Positions 54,835 to 63,241 of a stretch of DNA of 64,000 bases are shown piece after piece (position 1 is the stretch's first letter; each line of letters begins with the position of its first letter). Made by a program: the position numbers and the translations under genes. Below the pieces are notes generated by a model. The model had not been told where the DNA came from. It saw only the letters and a list, made by a program, of their open reading frames with translations, and ran no database searches. The stretch covers positions 4,154,001 through 4,218,000 of the forward strand of contig NZ_CP147776.1 of assembly GCF_037300705.1 (NCBI RefSeq). Reading direction: 5' to 3'. The DNA comes from Massilia sp. W12. GTDB lineage: Bacteria; Pseudomonadota; Gammaproteobacteria; Burkholderiales; Burkholderiaceae_D.

Positions 54835-56475
54835 TTATGCCGAGCGCTTCATCGACACGCGCGTCGCAAGCGCGAGCTGGGCGTGGTCGGCATCGGAAAA
54901 CGGCAGCTTTTTGCCACGGATTTCCTGGTAATCTTCATGTCCCTTGCCGGCGATCAAGACCACATCCTGACGCGCCGCATGTTTGACGGCGGACAAAATC
55001 GCGGCAGCGCGGTCTTCTATCGCTTGCAATGGCCGGCTGGCCCCGGCCAGAATCTGTTGAATAATCTGGTGCGGATCTTCACCGCGCGGATTGTCGGAAG
55101 TCACCAGCACATGCTCAGCGGCTTCTGCTATCTGTCCCATTTGCGGCCGTTTGCCCGGATCGCGCTCGCCGCCGCAGCCGAACACGCACCACAATTCGCC
55201 GCCGCGCTCCTGCGCCACCGGGCGCAGCGCGGCCAGGGTTTTGGCCAAGGCGTCCGGGGTGTGCGCGTAGTCGATCACGATCAGCGGCGCATCATGCCCG
55301 CCCAGTTGCTGCATGCGGCCAGGGGCCGGGTGCAAGGCTTCAATCGCTTCCTGCGCCACGCGCAGATTCACGCCGCGCCCCAGCAGCACGCCGGCTACCG
55401 CCAGCACATTGCTGACATTGAACAGGCCGACCAGATGGGTTTTGCATTGCACGCTGCCCCACGGGCTGTCGAGGTGGAATTCGGCCCCGCCGTGGCGGCT
55501 GCGGATTTCGCTGGCTTGCAACACGGCGATGCCGGGCAGGCTGGCGCCTTGCACGCTGTAGCCGATGATTTGCGGCAGATGTTGGCCGCTGGCGGCGGCG
55601 CGCTGCTGCATGCGCGCAACCAGGCGCGGCCCCATCGGATCATCCAGATTCACCACTGCGATTTTCAAACCCGGCCATTCAAACAGCAAGCTCTTGGCTT
55701 CTTCATAGGCTTGCATATCGCCATGAAAATCCAGATGGTCGCGCGTCAAGTTGGTAAACACCGCCGCATCCACATGCAAGCCGTTCATGCGGCCCTGCGC
55801 CAAGCCGATCGAGGACGCTTCCAGCGCCAGCGCCTGGGCCCCGGCGGCGCGCATCTGCACCAGACGGGTTTGCAGTAACACGGCGTCCGGGGTGGTGAAG
55901 CCGGTGGCGTCAAACGCTACTTCAACCTTGGCGCGGCTGGCGTGCAGCAAGCCGACGCCCAAGGTGCCCATCACGGCGGAAGGCGCATTCGGGCGCGCCA
56001 GCGCGCGTCCGCTCCATAAGGCGCAAGAGGTTTTGCCATTGGTGCCGGTGATCGCCACGGTGAAAATGTCGGCGTCAGGATGGCCGTAATATTCGCTGGC
56101 GATATAGCCGGCGAGTGTCTTCAATCCTGTCACGCCAAAGTGCGGTGCTTGCCAGCTGTCATCCCACACAAAACCGGTGTCATCGAACAGCACGGCCTGG
56201 GCCCCGGCGGCAAGCGCCGCGCCAATGTATTTGCGGCCATCGCCAACGTCGCCGGGATAGGCGAAAAACACATCGCCGGCTTGAATCTGCCGCGAATCCG
56301 CGCACAAGCGCACACAGCCTTCGGCGATGTGCAGATTGCCATGATGGTGTGGATGCGCGCCCAATTGCCAGGCTTGCGGCGCGGCAAACTGGCGCAGCCA
56401 TGTCACGCTGGCGGCGCAAGCTGCGACCTGGGCCGGTTCTGCCGGACGGGAGGGGGTTTGCGCTTCAGTAATCAC
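54835..56475 (-). CDS. murE: UDP-MurNAc-L-Ala-D-Glu--2,6-diaminopimelate ligase
   Basis: Adds meso-diaminopimelate to the stem peptide. It has 546 residues, slightly longer than E. coli MurE because of an Ala-rich N-terminal leader. The ATP loop is [14 protein letters not shown]. The specificity motif DNPRGEDP in the C-terminal domain is the one known to select meso-diaminopimelate over lysine, so a Gram-negative A1-gamma peptidoglycan is expected. It overlaps the ftsI stop by 4 bp. Confidence 0.96.
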   Translation of the reverse strand: MITEAQTPSRPAEPAQVAACAASVTWLRQFAAPQAWQLGAHPHHHGNLHIAEGCVRLCADSRQIQAGDVFFAYPGDVGDGRKYIGAALAAGAQAVLFDDTGFVWDDSWQAPHFGVTGLKTLAGYIASEYYGHPDADIFTVAITGTNGKTSCALWSGRALARPNAPSAVMGTLGVGLLHASRAKVEVAFDATGFTTPDAVLLQTRLVQMRAAGAQALALEASSIGLAQGRMNGLHVDAAVFTNLTRDHLDFHGDMQAYEEAKSLLFEWPGLKIAVVNLDDPMGPRLVARMQQRAAASGQHLPQIIGYSVQGASLPGIAVLQASEIRSRHGGAEFHLDSPWGSVQCKTHLVGLFNVSNVLAVAGVLLGRGVNLRVAQEAIEALHPAPGRMQQLGGHDAPLIVIDYAHTPDALAKTLAALRPVAQERGGELWCVFGCGGERDPGKRPQMGQIAEAAEHVLVTSDNPRGEDPHQIIQQILAGASRPLQAIEDRAAAILSAVKHAARQDVVLIAGKGHEDYQEIRGKKLPFSDADHAQLALATRVSMKRSA

Positions 56476-58235
56476 ATATTCTCCTGCACACCGTCAGTCG
56501 GGATGATGATATTGGTAATCGTGGAGTCGGGCGCCACGTTCAGAGAACGCAGGGCATTCGCCGCCACAGCGGAAAAAGTCGGCGCGGCGACATCGCCGCC
56601 ATAATGGAAAAAGCCGCCCGGTTCATCGATCATCACGGCGATGATGATGCGCGGGTCAGACATCGGCGCCATGCCCACAAAGGAGCCGATGTATTTGCTC
56701 TTGTCATAGCCGCCGCGCACCGGTTTGTAGGCGGTGCCGGTTTTGCCGCCGACCCGGTAGCCCGGCACTTGCGCTTTCGGCGCGGTGCCTTCGGGACTGA
56801 CCACCGATTCCAGCATGACGCGCATATCGTGCGCGGTTTTGGGCGAAATCACGCTCTGACCTTTCGGCAATTCATTCACTTTCAGGAAAGACAGCGGAAT
56901 GATGTCGCCTTCGCGCGCGAAAATCATGTAGGAGCGCGCCAGCTGAATCAGGGACACGGAAATACCGTGGCCATAGCTCATGGTGGCTTGCTCAATCGGG
57001 CGCCAGGATTTGGCCGGGCGCAAGCGGCCCGCCACCGCGCCCGGGAAGCCGAAGCGCGGGGCCTGACCGAAGCCGGCGCTGGTCAGTTCGTCCCAGAATT
57101 CCTGGGCCGGAATCTGCAGCGTGATCTTGGCCGTGCCCACGTTCGACGATTTTTGAATGATTTGCGAGACCGTCATCGCGCCATGCGGATGCGCATCGCC
57201 AATGGTGCGGCCGCTGATGGTCATGCGTCCCGGCGCGGTTTGAATCACGGTGTTGGGCGTGATGCGCTTGGTGTCCATGGCCAGCGCAACCGGGAACGGT
57301 TTCATGGTCGAACCAGGCTCAAAGGTGTCGGTCATGACGCGATTGCGCAATTGCGCCCCGCTCAAACCGGCGCGCTCATTCGGGTTGAATGTGGGGTAAT
57401 TCGCCAGCGCCAGCACTTCGCCGGTTTTCACATCCAGCACCACCACTGCGCCCGCCTTGGCTTTGAATTTGGCGACGGCGTCTTTGAGTTGCGTGCTGGC
57501 GATGTATTGCAGCTTGGAATCAATCGAGAGCACCACTTCTTTACCATCGCGCGGTTCATTGCGGGTCGCGATATCTTCCACAATCCGGCCCAGACGGTCT
57601 TTGATGACGCGCCGGCTGCCGGGCTGACCGACCAGATTTTTTTGCTGCGCCAGCTCAATCCCTTCCTGTCCCATGTCCTCGGCATTGGTAAAGCCGACCA
57701 CATGCGCCATCACCTCGCCTTGCGGGTAATAGCGTTTGTATTCTTTGCGCATTTCAATGCCGTCGATTTTCAGAGCGGCGATTTTGTCGGCAAGCGCAGG
57801 CTCGACCTGGCGTTTCAAATACACCAGGCTGCGTTCTTTATCCAATTTTTTATACAGCTCGTCTTCGCTTAAGTCGAGCAGCTTGGCGAGTTCTTTAAGC
57901 TGGCCGCGCCCGGCCGCCAGGACATCTTCCGGCACGGCCCAAATCCCCTTCACCGGCAGGGATGAGGCCAGCACTTCGCCATTGCGATCAGTGATGCGGC
58001 CACGGGTGGCCGGCAATTCCAATGTGTGGGCGTAACGCAATTCGCCTTTTTTCTGCAGGAATGCGGTGGAAATGCCTTGCAGCCAAAGCGCGCGCCCGAT
58101 CAGCGCGGCAAATGCGGCAAACAGCAAGAACATGACAAAACGCGAGCGGCCCGAAGGCAGCTTGACGCTTAACATCGGGCTTTTGCAAAACGGCACGCCC
58201 TGTCCGGCGGCCACGCGCGCACTGTTCTTTTTCAT
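56472..58235 (-). CDS. ftsI: Peptidoglycan D,D-transpeptidase FtsI (PBP3)
   Basis: Septum-specific class B penicillin-binding protein that cross-links glycan made by FtsW. It has 587 residues with a short cytoplasmic tail and one membrane anchor (about residues 31-50). A PBP dimerisation domain (LPATRGRITDRNGEVLA onward) follows. The transpeptidase motifs are SxxK in FEPGSTMKPF, SxN in IQKSSNVGTA and KTG in GGKTGTAYK. It overlaps ftsL and murE by 4 bp each. Confidence 0.97.
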   Translation of the reverse strand: MKKNSARVAAGQGVPFCKSPMLSVKLPSGRSRFVMFLLFAAFAALIGRALWLQGISTAFLQKKGELRYAHTLELPATRGRITDRNGEVLASSLPVKGIWAVPEDVLAAGRGQLKELAKLLDLSEDELYKKLDKERSLVYLKRQVEPALADKIAALKIDGIEMRKEYKRYYPQGEVMAHVVGFTNAEDMGQEGIELAQQKNLVGQPGSRRVIKDRLGRIVEDIATRNEPRDGKEVVLSIDSKLQYIASTQLKDAVAKFKAKAGAVVVLDVKTGEVLALANYPTFNPNERAGLSGAQLRNRVMTDTFEPGSTMKPFPVALAMDTKRITPNTVIQTAPGRMTISGRTIGDAHPHGAMTVSQIIQKSSNVGTAKITLQIPAQEFWDELTSAGFGQAPRFGFPGAVAGRLRPAKSWRPIEQATMSYGHGISVSLIQLARSYMIFAREGDIIPLSFLKVNELPKGQSVISPKTAHDMRVMLESVVSPEGTAPKAQVPGYRVGGKTGTAYKPVRGGYDKSKYIGSFVGMAPMSDPRIIIAVMIDEPGGFFHYGGDVAAPTFSAVAANALRSLNVAPDSTITNIIIPTDGVQENM

Positions 58236-58510
58236 TTGCCCTCCATGCCCAGATACTGGGTGCGTTCAGGGGTCAAGGGCATCATTTGCAGACTGTCTCG
58301 CGCCACCTTTTCAATCCGGGCGTTATTGCCCAGGGTGGATTGATCCAGTTGTAATTGCGACCAGGCGATATTCAATTGACGTTCTTCAGCGCGCGCCCGT
58401 TCGAGTTCGATGAACAGACGCCGGCCATCGTATTGCGCCCGCACCAGGGACAGGCCGCAGATGGTCAGCAAAAGGCAGAGCAAGAGATTGATGCGATTAT
58501 TCGCGCTCAT
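58232..58510 (-). CDS. ftsL: Cell division protein FtsL
   Basis: Small bitopic divisome protein of 92 residues. A short N-terminus is followed by one membrane helix (about residues 6-24). The periplasmic coiled coil (about 28-60, [19 protein letters not shown]) pairs with FtsB. The C-terminal segment is [20 protein letters not shown]. Position between rsmH and ftsI, with 4-bp overlaps on both sides, supports the call since FtsL sequences vary widely. Confidence 0.93.
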   Translation of the reverse strand: MSANNRINLLLCLLLTICGLSLVRAQYDGRRLFIELERARAEERQLNIAWSQLQLDQSTLGNNARIEKVARDSLQMMPLTPERTQYLGMEGK

Positions 58511-59460
58511 GCGGCCTCCCCGATCCGTTCCGCTATGCGCAACACGGCGGAGCGCGCGCGCGGGTTGGCGGCGACTTCCGCTTCGCTGGGCATGATGCGT
58601 CCCAGCAGGCGCATTTTCGGTTGCGGCAGCTCATGCGCGCGCAAGGGCAGGCGGCGGTCCGGCTGCTCGGCTTTGGCCAGACCGGCCATGAATTGCTTCA
58701 CGATGCGGTCTTCCAGCGAGTGAAAACTGATTACCGCCAGACGCCCGCCGGGGGCCAGCAGATCAAACGCCTGGCTCAGTCCGGCTTCCAGGTCCGCAAG
58801 CTCTTGATTGATGAAAATCCGTATAGCTTGAAAGCTGCGGGTGGCCGGGTCCTTGCCCTTCTCCCGGGTTTTGACGGCGCGCGCCACGAGCTGGGCAAGC
58901 TGGAGTGTGCTTGAAATCGGTTCGACTGCCCGGCCAGCAACAATCGCCTTTGCAATCTGAAAAGCATACCGTTCTTCCCCATAATTGCGTATCACTTTCT
59001 CGATAGATTCCAAACTGGCTTGATTCAACCACTCTGCGGCGGAAACGCCGCGTGTGGGGTCCATGCGCATGTCGAGCGGGCCGTCGGCGCGGAAGCTGAA
59101 GCCGCGCTCGGGTTGATCAACCTGCGGTGAAGAAATGCCCAAATCCAACAGCACCCCATCGACTTGCGTCAAACCGCGCGCCGCCAGACAGGCGCGCATT
59201 TGCGCAAAACTTTCATGTTCGATGGCAAAGCGCGGATCGCTGATCTGCTGCGCCGCAGCGATTGCCTGCGGGTCTTTGTCGAATGCGATCAAACGTCCCT
59301 GCTCTTGCAAATGGGACAGGATCAAGCGGCTGTGGCCGCCGCGCCCGAAGGTGCCGTCCAGATAAACGCCATGCGCACGCGCGCCGTGCAAGGCCAAAGC
59401 CTCGACTGCTTCATGCAACAGCACCGTATGGTGCACCGCTGTGTGCGCCGTTTGCGTCAT
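58507..59460 (-). CDS. rsmH: 16S rRNA (cytosine(1402)-N(4))-methyltransferase
   Basis: SAM-dependent enzyme that methylates N4 of C1402 in the decoding centre of 16S rRNA. It has 317 residues. Motif I is [16 protein letters not shown], the N-terminus has [13 protein letters not shown], and other conserved parts are [30 protein letters not shown] and [14 protein letters not shown]. It follows mraZ by 6 bp and overlaps ftsL by 4 bp. Confidence 0.97.
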   Translation of the reverse strand: MTQTAHTAVHHTVLLHEAVEALALHGARAHGVYLDGTFGRGGHSRLILSHLQEQGRLIAFDKDPQAIAAAQQISDPRFAIEHESFAQMRACLAARGLTQVDGVLLDLGISSPQVDQPERGFSFRADGPLDMRMDPTRGVSAAEWLNQASLESIEKVIRNYGEERYAFQIAKAIVAGRAVEPISSTLQLAQLVARAVKTREKGKDPATRSFQAIRIFINQELADLEAGLSQAFDLLAPGGRLAVISFHSLEDRIVKQFMAGLAKAEQPDRRLPLRAHELPQPKMRLLGRIMPSEAEVAANPRARSAVLRIAERIGEAA

Positions 59461-59466
59461 GTGTAA

Positions 59467-59895
59467 TTAAAAGGAAAAGTTGGCGAGGGTATCCGGCATG
59501 CCTTGCGCCAGCGCGGCGGCTTCATCTTCCGCCAGCTTTTGCGCATCCCAGATTTCAAAATGTGTGCCCATGCCCAGCAACATCACATCGCGCTGCAAGC
59601 CGACTGCATCGCGCAATTCCGGCGCGATCAGAATCCGGCCTGCCGAATCGAGTTCGACATCACAGGCATTTCCTAAAAAAATTCTTTGCCAGGCCCGTGC
59701 TGACATCGGCCAGGCGGCGATTTGCGCCCGATGGGTTTCCCACACCGGACGCGGAAACAGCAACAGGCAACCGTGCGGGTGGCGCGTGAGCGTGATCTGC
59801 CCTTCGCATTGAGCGAGCAGGACGTCACGATGCTTGGCAGGAACTGTCATCCTGCCTTTCGCATCGAGATTGATCGCGGAAGCACCTTGAAACAC
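59467..59895 (-). CDS. mraZ: Transcriptional regulator MraZ
   Basis: First gene of the dcw cluster, encoding a 142-residue DNA-binding protein with two AbrB-like swapped-hairpin repeats. Each repeat carries the DxxxR signature: [16 protein letters not shown] near the N-terminus and [16 protein letters not shown] in the middle. In E. coli and Mycoplasma, MraZ controls its own operon by binding 10-bp repeats upstream. Exactly such repeats lie about 75-110 bp upstream here. Confidence 0.97.
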   Translation of the reverse strand: MFQGASAINLDAKGRMTVPAKHRDVLLAQCEGQITLTRHPHGCLLLFPRPVWETHRAQIAAWPMSARAWQRIFLGNACDVELDSAGRILIAPELRDAVGLQRDVMLLGMGTHFEIWDAQKLAEDEAAALAQGMPDTLANFSF

Positions 59896-60455
59896 GGGAA
59901 GCCTTGTTAATGTTTTTGCAATTATTTTTTATTCAGGTTCTGCTGCTGCCTGTTTTTGCGGCTCAAAATTCCCACAAAAAAACACTTTATGACACTTGCG
60001 CCCACTTTAGAGGAAGGAAACTGCAAGGTCAAGCGGATTTGCGCCGCAAAACGGCGGAATTTTTGAATGAAGTCAAGGACTTAGCGCACTTTGAAGAGAA
60101 ACAGAGAAAAGAAAAACATAAGTAAAATGAAGCACTTACCGTGTTTTGTGAAAGTTGCACATGATTTGTACACATGTGTTTTCTCTGGCAAACGGACTCT
60201 GGCGCAAAGTCTTGCGCTGCAAGCAATATGATGCATTGCAAGGTGTTTCAGTTTGCCACTTTCAGTGCCACACAAGAATATTATCTTGCCTTCAGGAAAT
60301 GCCGTTTGCGCCGATACATTTTGCAAGGCCGCAACATATCCCGGCCTCAGCCGCGCCGGGGCATTTGCAGGCGGCGTGGATTGTTATAGTCTTAAGACAT
60401 GGCTGGCGCAGATGGGGCCGGCGCATATCGGGGCTTTGAAGAATGGAGAGCGATC
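59896..60455. other. Divergent control region between mraZ and the AAA+ gene
   Basis: This 560-bp gap separates the dcw cluster from the divergent Lon-like AAA+ gene. The mraZ-proximal part is AT-rich and contains the four-repeat MraZ operator (listed separately). The rest has only poor promoter-like matches such as TATAGT at 60385-60390. No gene with a convincing start and codon pattern was found. Confidence 0.55.
59971..60008 (-). promoter_or_regulatory. MraZ operator: four GTG repeats at 10-bp spacing
   Basis: On the minus strand the trinucleotide GTG begins at 60005, 59995, 59985 and 59975, exactly one helical turn apart. The units read AAAGTGGGCG, CAAGTGTCAT, AAAGTGTTTT and TTTGTGGGAA, close to the AAAGTG(T/G)NNN repeat published for MraZ. 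This fits autoregulation of the dcw operon. Confidence 0.8.
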
Positions 60456-61406
60456 ATGACCATTACCCTTGCTCATACCCGCACCGTGTATGACATCGCC
60501 GAAGTGCAAGGTGCGATGGAGCGCAGCCAGGGCCGCCTGCCTGAGCTGGACGCTTTTTATGAACGTATGATGGATTCCGGCGGCGAACGTTTTGTCACCA
60601 AACCCTCTTCCACTGCCGCGCTGGACGATCTGTACGAAGAATGTCCGAATTTTGCCGAAGTGCTGGACGATCTGGCGCGCTATCTCGGCCTGGCCTTAGC
60701 CGGCAACGCCAGTGTGAACTTGATGCCGCTGCTTTTGCTGGGCGAGCCGGGGGTGGGCAAAACCCATTTCGGCAAACGGCTGGCGCATGCGCTGGGCACT
60801 GAGTTTGAATTCATCAGCATGAACAGCTTGTCCGCCGGCTTCATCATCAGCGGCAGTTCGGCCAGTTGGAAAGGGGCGAAATGCGGCAAAGTGGCGGAGC
60901 GTCTGGTGCGCGGGCAGTATGCGAATCCGGTGATGTTGCTCGATGAGGTGGAAAAAGCGAGCGGCTCGACCCAATCCGATCCGCTGTCTGCGCTGTATCA
61001 ATTGCTGGAGCCGGAAACCGCCAGCACTTTTCGCGATGAATTCATTGATGTGGACTTGGACGCCAGCCAGATTTTCTGGGTGATGACGGCCAACAGCACC
61101 GATGGCATTCCGGCCCCGCTGCTTTCGCGCATGGCGGTGTATGAAGTGCCGGGGCCGACTGAGGAGCAGGCGTTTGCGATTGCGCAAAGAATTTACGACG
61201 GCTTGCGACAGGAATTGAAGTTAAGCCAGATGGATGGCGATTTGCAGGAAGAGGCATTGCAACGCTTAGCGCAAATCTCGCCGCGCGAAATGCGCAAAAC
61301 CCTGCTGGATGCGATGGGCCACGCGGTGGCTGCGGGCCGGCAGGGGATTCTGGCGGGAGATGTCAAGCCAAGGCAAAATACAAGGCAGCAGCGGATGGGA
61401 TTTTGA
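60456..61406 (+). CDS. Orphan Lon-like AAA+ ATPase without protease domain
   Basis: Predicted 316-residue AAA+ protein from the ATG at 60456, preceded by GGAGAG. Walker A is GEPGVGKTH (about 96-104), Walker B is MLLDEVEKA, sensor 1 is MTANSTD and an arginine-finger region is PLLSRM. The stretch DPLSALYQLLEPE then FRDEFIDVDLDASQI closely follows the AAA+ module of Lon. The Lon N-terminal domain and the Ser-Lys protease domain are absent. It could be a stand-alone remodelling ATPase or part of a larger complex; function is unknown. The next gene is convergent, so it is probably monocistronic. Confidence 0.82.
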   Translation: MTITLAHTRTVYDIAEVQGAMERSQGRLPELDAFYERMMDSGGERFVTKPSSTAALDDLYEECPNFAEVLDDLARYLGLALAGNASVNLMPLLLLGEPGVGKTHFGKRLAHALGTEFEFISMNSLSAGFIISGSSASWKGAKCGKVAERLVRGQYANPVMLLDEVEKASGSTQSDPLSALYQLLEPETASTFRDEFIDVDLDASQIFWVMTANSTDGIPAPLLSRMAVYEVPGPTEEQAFAIAQRIYDGLRQELKLSQMDGDLQEEALQRLAQISPREMRKTLLDAMGHAVAAGRQGILAGDVKPRQNTRQQRMGF

Positions 61407-61519
61407 ATCTGGCTGGCTGAGGCCTGAACAATCCGGCGGGGTGGGAGCAAAAGCACGCCCATCCTGCCGGCTTGAGGCTGCACACCGCAACATGGCGCGC
61501 CAGCCCAAAAAAGGGGCTT

Positions 61520-61792
61520 TTATGCCTCACCACCCTTGTATTTTTTACTGGCTCTTTTGAACAAGACCACAGTGCTTCCGACACACAACGCCAGCAGGAG
61601 CACAACACTGAGCACGCGGCCGGGAACATTCATCTGTTCATTGCTGCCGGCGATGAACAAGACGCCAAAAAGAATCAAATAGGCAAAAAACCAAGTATGC
61701 AGACCCATTCCATCCACCCACCTGGATCGCAATTCCCAATACCCAAACAACAGCAGAGCAAAAAAAATGAGTAAACCGAGTGAGATAGGCAT
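61520..61792 (-). CDS. Small membrane protein, unknown function
   Basis: Predicted inner-membrane protein of 90 residues with three hydrophobic helices (about 3-19, 33-49 and 57-78) and a basic C-terminus (FKRASKKYKGGEA). GGAGG precedes the ATG at 61792. No family is recognised. It is read divergently from the DUF4440-like gene and convergently toward the AAA+ gene. Confidence 0.68.
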   Translation of the reverse strand: MPISLGLLIFFALLLFGYWELRSRWVDGMGLHTWFFAYLILFGVLFIAGSNEQMNVPGRVLSVVLLLALCVGSTVVLFKRASKKYKGGEA

Positions 61793-61897
61793 TTTGCCTC
61801 CGTGATAATCTGATTTCCTATAACATCATATCTTATTCGGGGTATGGCGCCAAGTGGCGTGCCCTTGGAGGCGTCAGTTTTCTTGAGCGGAGTACAA

Positions 61898-62302
61898 ATG
61901 ACAAATAGCGACTTACAAACACTTTTAGTAAAGCTGGAGCGCGAGCTGCACAATCCTTCCACCCATCATAAGCGCGCGCGTCTGGCTGAATTGCTGCACC
62001 CTGACTTTCTTGAATTTGGCCGCTCGGGCCGCAGTTACACATTTGCGGAAATAGTCGAACATTTGAGCGCGGCGGCGCCAGAGCAACCCTGGTTGAACGG
62101 ATTGAAGGCGCAAAACTTCAAGCTGCGTTTGCTGCAGGATGGGCTTGCCCTGCTGACCTATCAATCTGTCAACCTCGACGCGCAAGGTCAGCCAGGCCTG
62201 CACGCCTTGCGCTCTTCAATCTGGCAGCAAAACGCCAGTGGCTGGCAAATGATTTTCCATCAAGGCACGCCTACTGCAGTTTTTGCGCTGCAGGCGGAGT
62301 GA
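61898..62302 (+). CDS. DUF4440/NTF2-like protein
   Basis: Predicted small cytoplasmic protein of 134 residues with the NTF2-like cone fold of DUF4440. An N-terminal helical LLVKLERELHNPSTHHKRAR leads to LLHPDFLEFGRSGRSYTFAEI. LLTYQSVNLDAQ and the closing RSSIWQQNASGWQMIFHQGTP follow. Members include steroid isomerase-like and unknown proteins; no catalytic residue set is evident. The ATG at 61898 is preceded by GCGGAG. A short terminator hairpin follows. Confidence 0.82.
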   Translation: MTNSDLQTLLVKLERELHNPSTHHKRARLAELLHPDFLEFGRSGRSYTFAEIVEHLSAAAPEQPWLNGLKAQNFKLRLLQDGLALLTYQSVNLDAQGQPGLHALRSSIWQQNASGWQMIFHQGTPTAVFALQAE

Positions 62303-62307
62303 TCAGA

Positions 62308-62332
62308 GGGGAGCACACGCCCTCCCCGTTTT
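62308..62332 (+). terminator. Terminator of the DUF4440-like gene
   Basis: Stem GGGGAG/CTCCCC with an 8-nt loop is followed by GTTTT. It lies 5 bp after the stop codon, between convergent genes. Confidence 0.65.
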
Positions 62333-62368
62333 ACGTAGAAAATTAGCGCAATGGTGAAAAATAACAGA

Positions 62369-62590
62369 TCATCCCCCAGTTAATTGGTCGTAAGGGGGAA
62401 GATTGAGGATTGTTTCAGCCAGTTGATCATAAGCCTCTTCAAGATTTTCAGCGACTCGTCGCCGCTCTTCTAACAACAAATACTCTTCTGGCTCCAACTC
62501 TCCATTTTCGGCCCCTTCCTGCAAGGCGCGCAATTCTGATGCAACAGCTTGAATACATACAATCAAGGCTTCAGTGCTTATTTCCGGCAT
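62369..62590 (-). CDS. tsi2: Tsi2-family immunity protein
   Basis: Predicted antitoxin/immunity partner of the adjacent Tse2-like toxin. It has 73 acidic, helical residues. Recalled from Pseudomonas aeruginosa Tsi2 (77 residues), the same pattern is visible: LIVCIQAVASELRALQ at residues 9-24 against LMVAIQCVAARTREL, then NLEEAYDQL, and the C-terminal LPPYDQL (64-70) against LPPYDRL. Tsi2 is a dimer that binds and neutralises Tse2. GAGGAAA precedes the ATG; the gene starts 12 bp after the toxin stop codon, the same order as in Pseudomonas. Confidence 0.85.
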   Translation of the reverse strand: MPEISTEALIVCIQAVASELRALQEGAENGELEPEEYLLLEERRRVAENLEEAYDQLAETILNLPPYDQLTGG

Positions 62591-62602
62591 GTTATTTCCT
62601 CT

Positions 62603-63073
62603 TTAATTCTCAGATTTTGCCAACTCACATTGACGCACGATCGCGGCACGAGCCATATTGTTCAAATATCCCTTCATTTGTGTAACCGTCATACGGGATT
62701 TGCATTCTATTTGATAGTGATAACCCTTTAAGTTTGGGTTATATGAGCTGGTCTTTTGCTTTTTATCCTTAATCATCACCAACTCATCACTATATTCCGT
62801 TCCAATCGGTATCCAAAATTCTTTTGTAGGAAACCATCCCGATACATCATGCAAAGAAGTACCACCGCCAGGCAAGACTTCAGGGCCATTTTCACCCAAA
62901 GCAGTTTCCACATCGGCCTTACTGGTTACCATCTTACCTAACCTGTTACTATAGTATTCAGTATCTTCCCAGCGTGGATCAAGTATGCCATCACCAGGGT
63001 AAATACCAACTTTAATGCTTTTAAAAGATTTATCCATAACGGATCTATATAAATCACATTGTGTTTTTGCCAT
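62603..63073 (-). CDS. tse2: Tse2-family ADP-ribosyltransferase-like toxin
   Basis: Predicted 156-residue toxin. Compared with Pseudomonas aeruginosa Tse2 (158 residues, type VI secretion effector with an ADP-ribosyltransferase-like fold), recalled from memory, several patterns line up. They are LYRSV (8-12), GGTSLHD (70-76), IPIGT (88-92), SYNPNLKGYHY (110-120, like SYNKRLQATHY) and YLNNMARAAIVRQ (136-148, like HLDNFVRNAIRRQ). No signal peptide is present. It is followed at once by a Tsi2 homologue. No T6SS structural gene is visible in the window, so delivery is unknown; it may act as a stand-alone toxin-antitoxin pair. The locus is AT-rich relative to flanks. Confidence 0.85.
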   Translation of the reverse strand: MAKTQCDLYRSVMDKSFKSIKVGIYPGDGILDPRWEDTEYYSNRLGKMVTSKADVETALGENGPEVLPGGGTSLHDVSGWFPTKEFWIPIGTEYSDELVMIKDKKQKTSSYNPNLKGYHYQIECKSRMTVTQMKGYLNNMARAAIVRQCELAKSEN

Positions 63074-63194
63074 CGCTTTCTCCAGATAAAGTAAGCCGAC
63101 CGCCTGTCCAGTGCAGCGTCTCTACAAGCATGCAAATTTATTGAGAACAATCCATTAGAAATAACTCCCCTGGTATGTCTTTGTGATTTCACAC

Positions 63195-63220
63195 GCGTGG
63201 GCACAAAAGCGTGCCCACGC
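63195..63220. repeat. REP-like palindrome upstream of tse2
   Basis: A perfect 10-bp stem (GCGTGGGCAC/GTGCCCACGC) with loop AAAAGC lies between the tse2-like gene and the upstream secreted-protein gene. It lacks a T run. It resembles short palindromes that are dispersed in many proteobacterial genomes. Confidence 0.55.
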
Positions 63221-63241
63221 TACATTGGCGCTGGCCAAACA

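Noticed and set aside
56604-57872. 422-codon frame antisense to ftsI
   Set aside because: Arg/His/Gly-rich shadow frame; the ftsI motifs are intact on the opposite strand.
59904-60125. Small plus-strand frame of 73 codons in the mraZ upstream region
   Set aside because: It crosses the MraZ operator, lacks a ribosome-binding site and its product resembles no family.
60365-60390. TTGCAG ... TATAGT as promoter of the AAA+ gene
   Set aside because: The spacer is only 14 bp, too short for a normal sigma-70 promoter.
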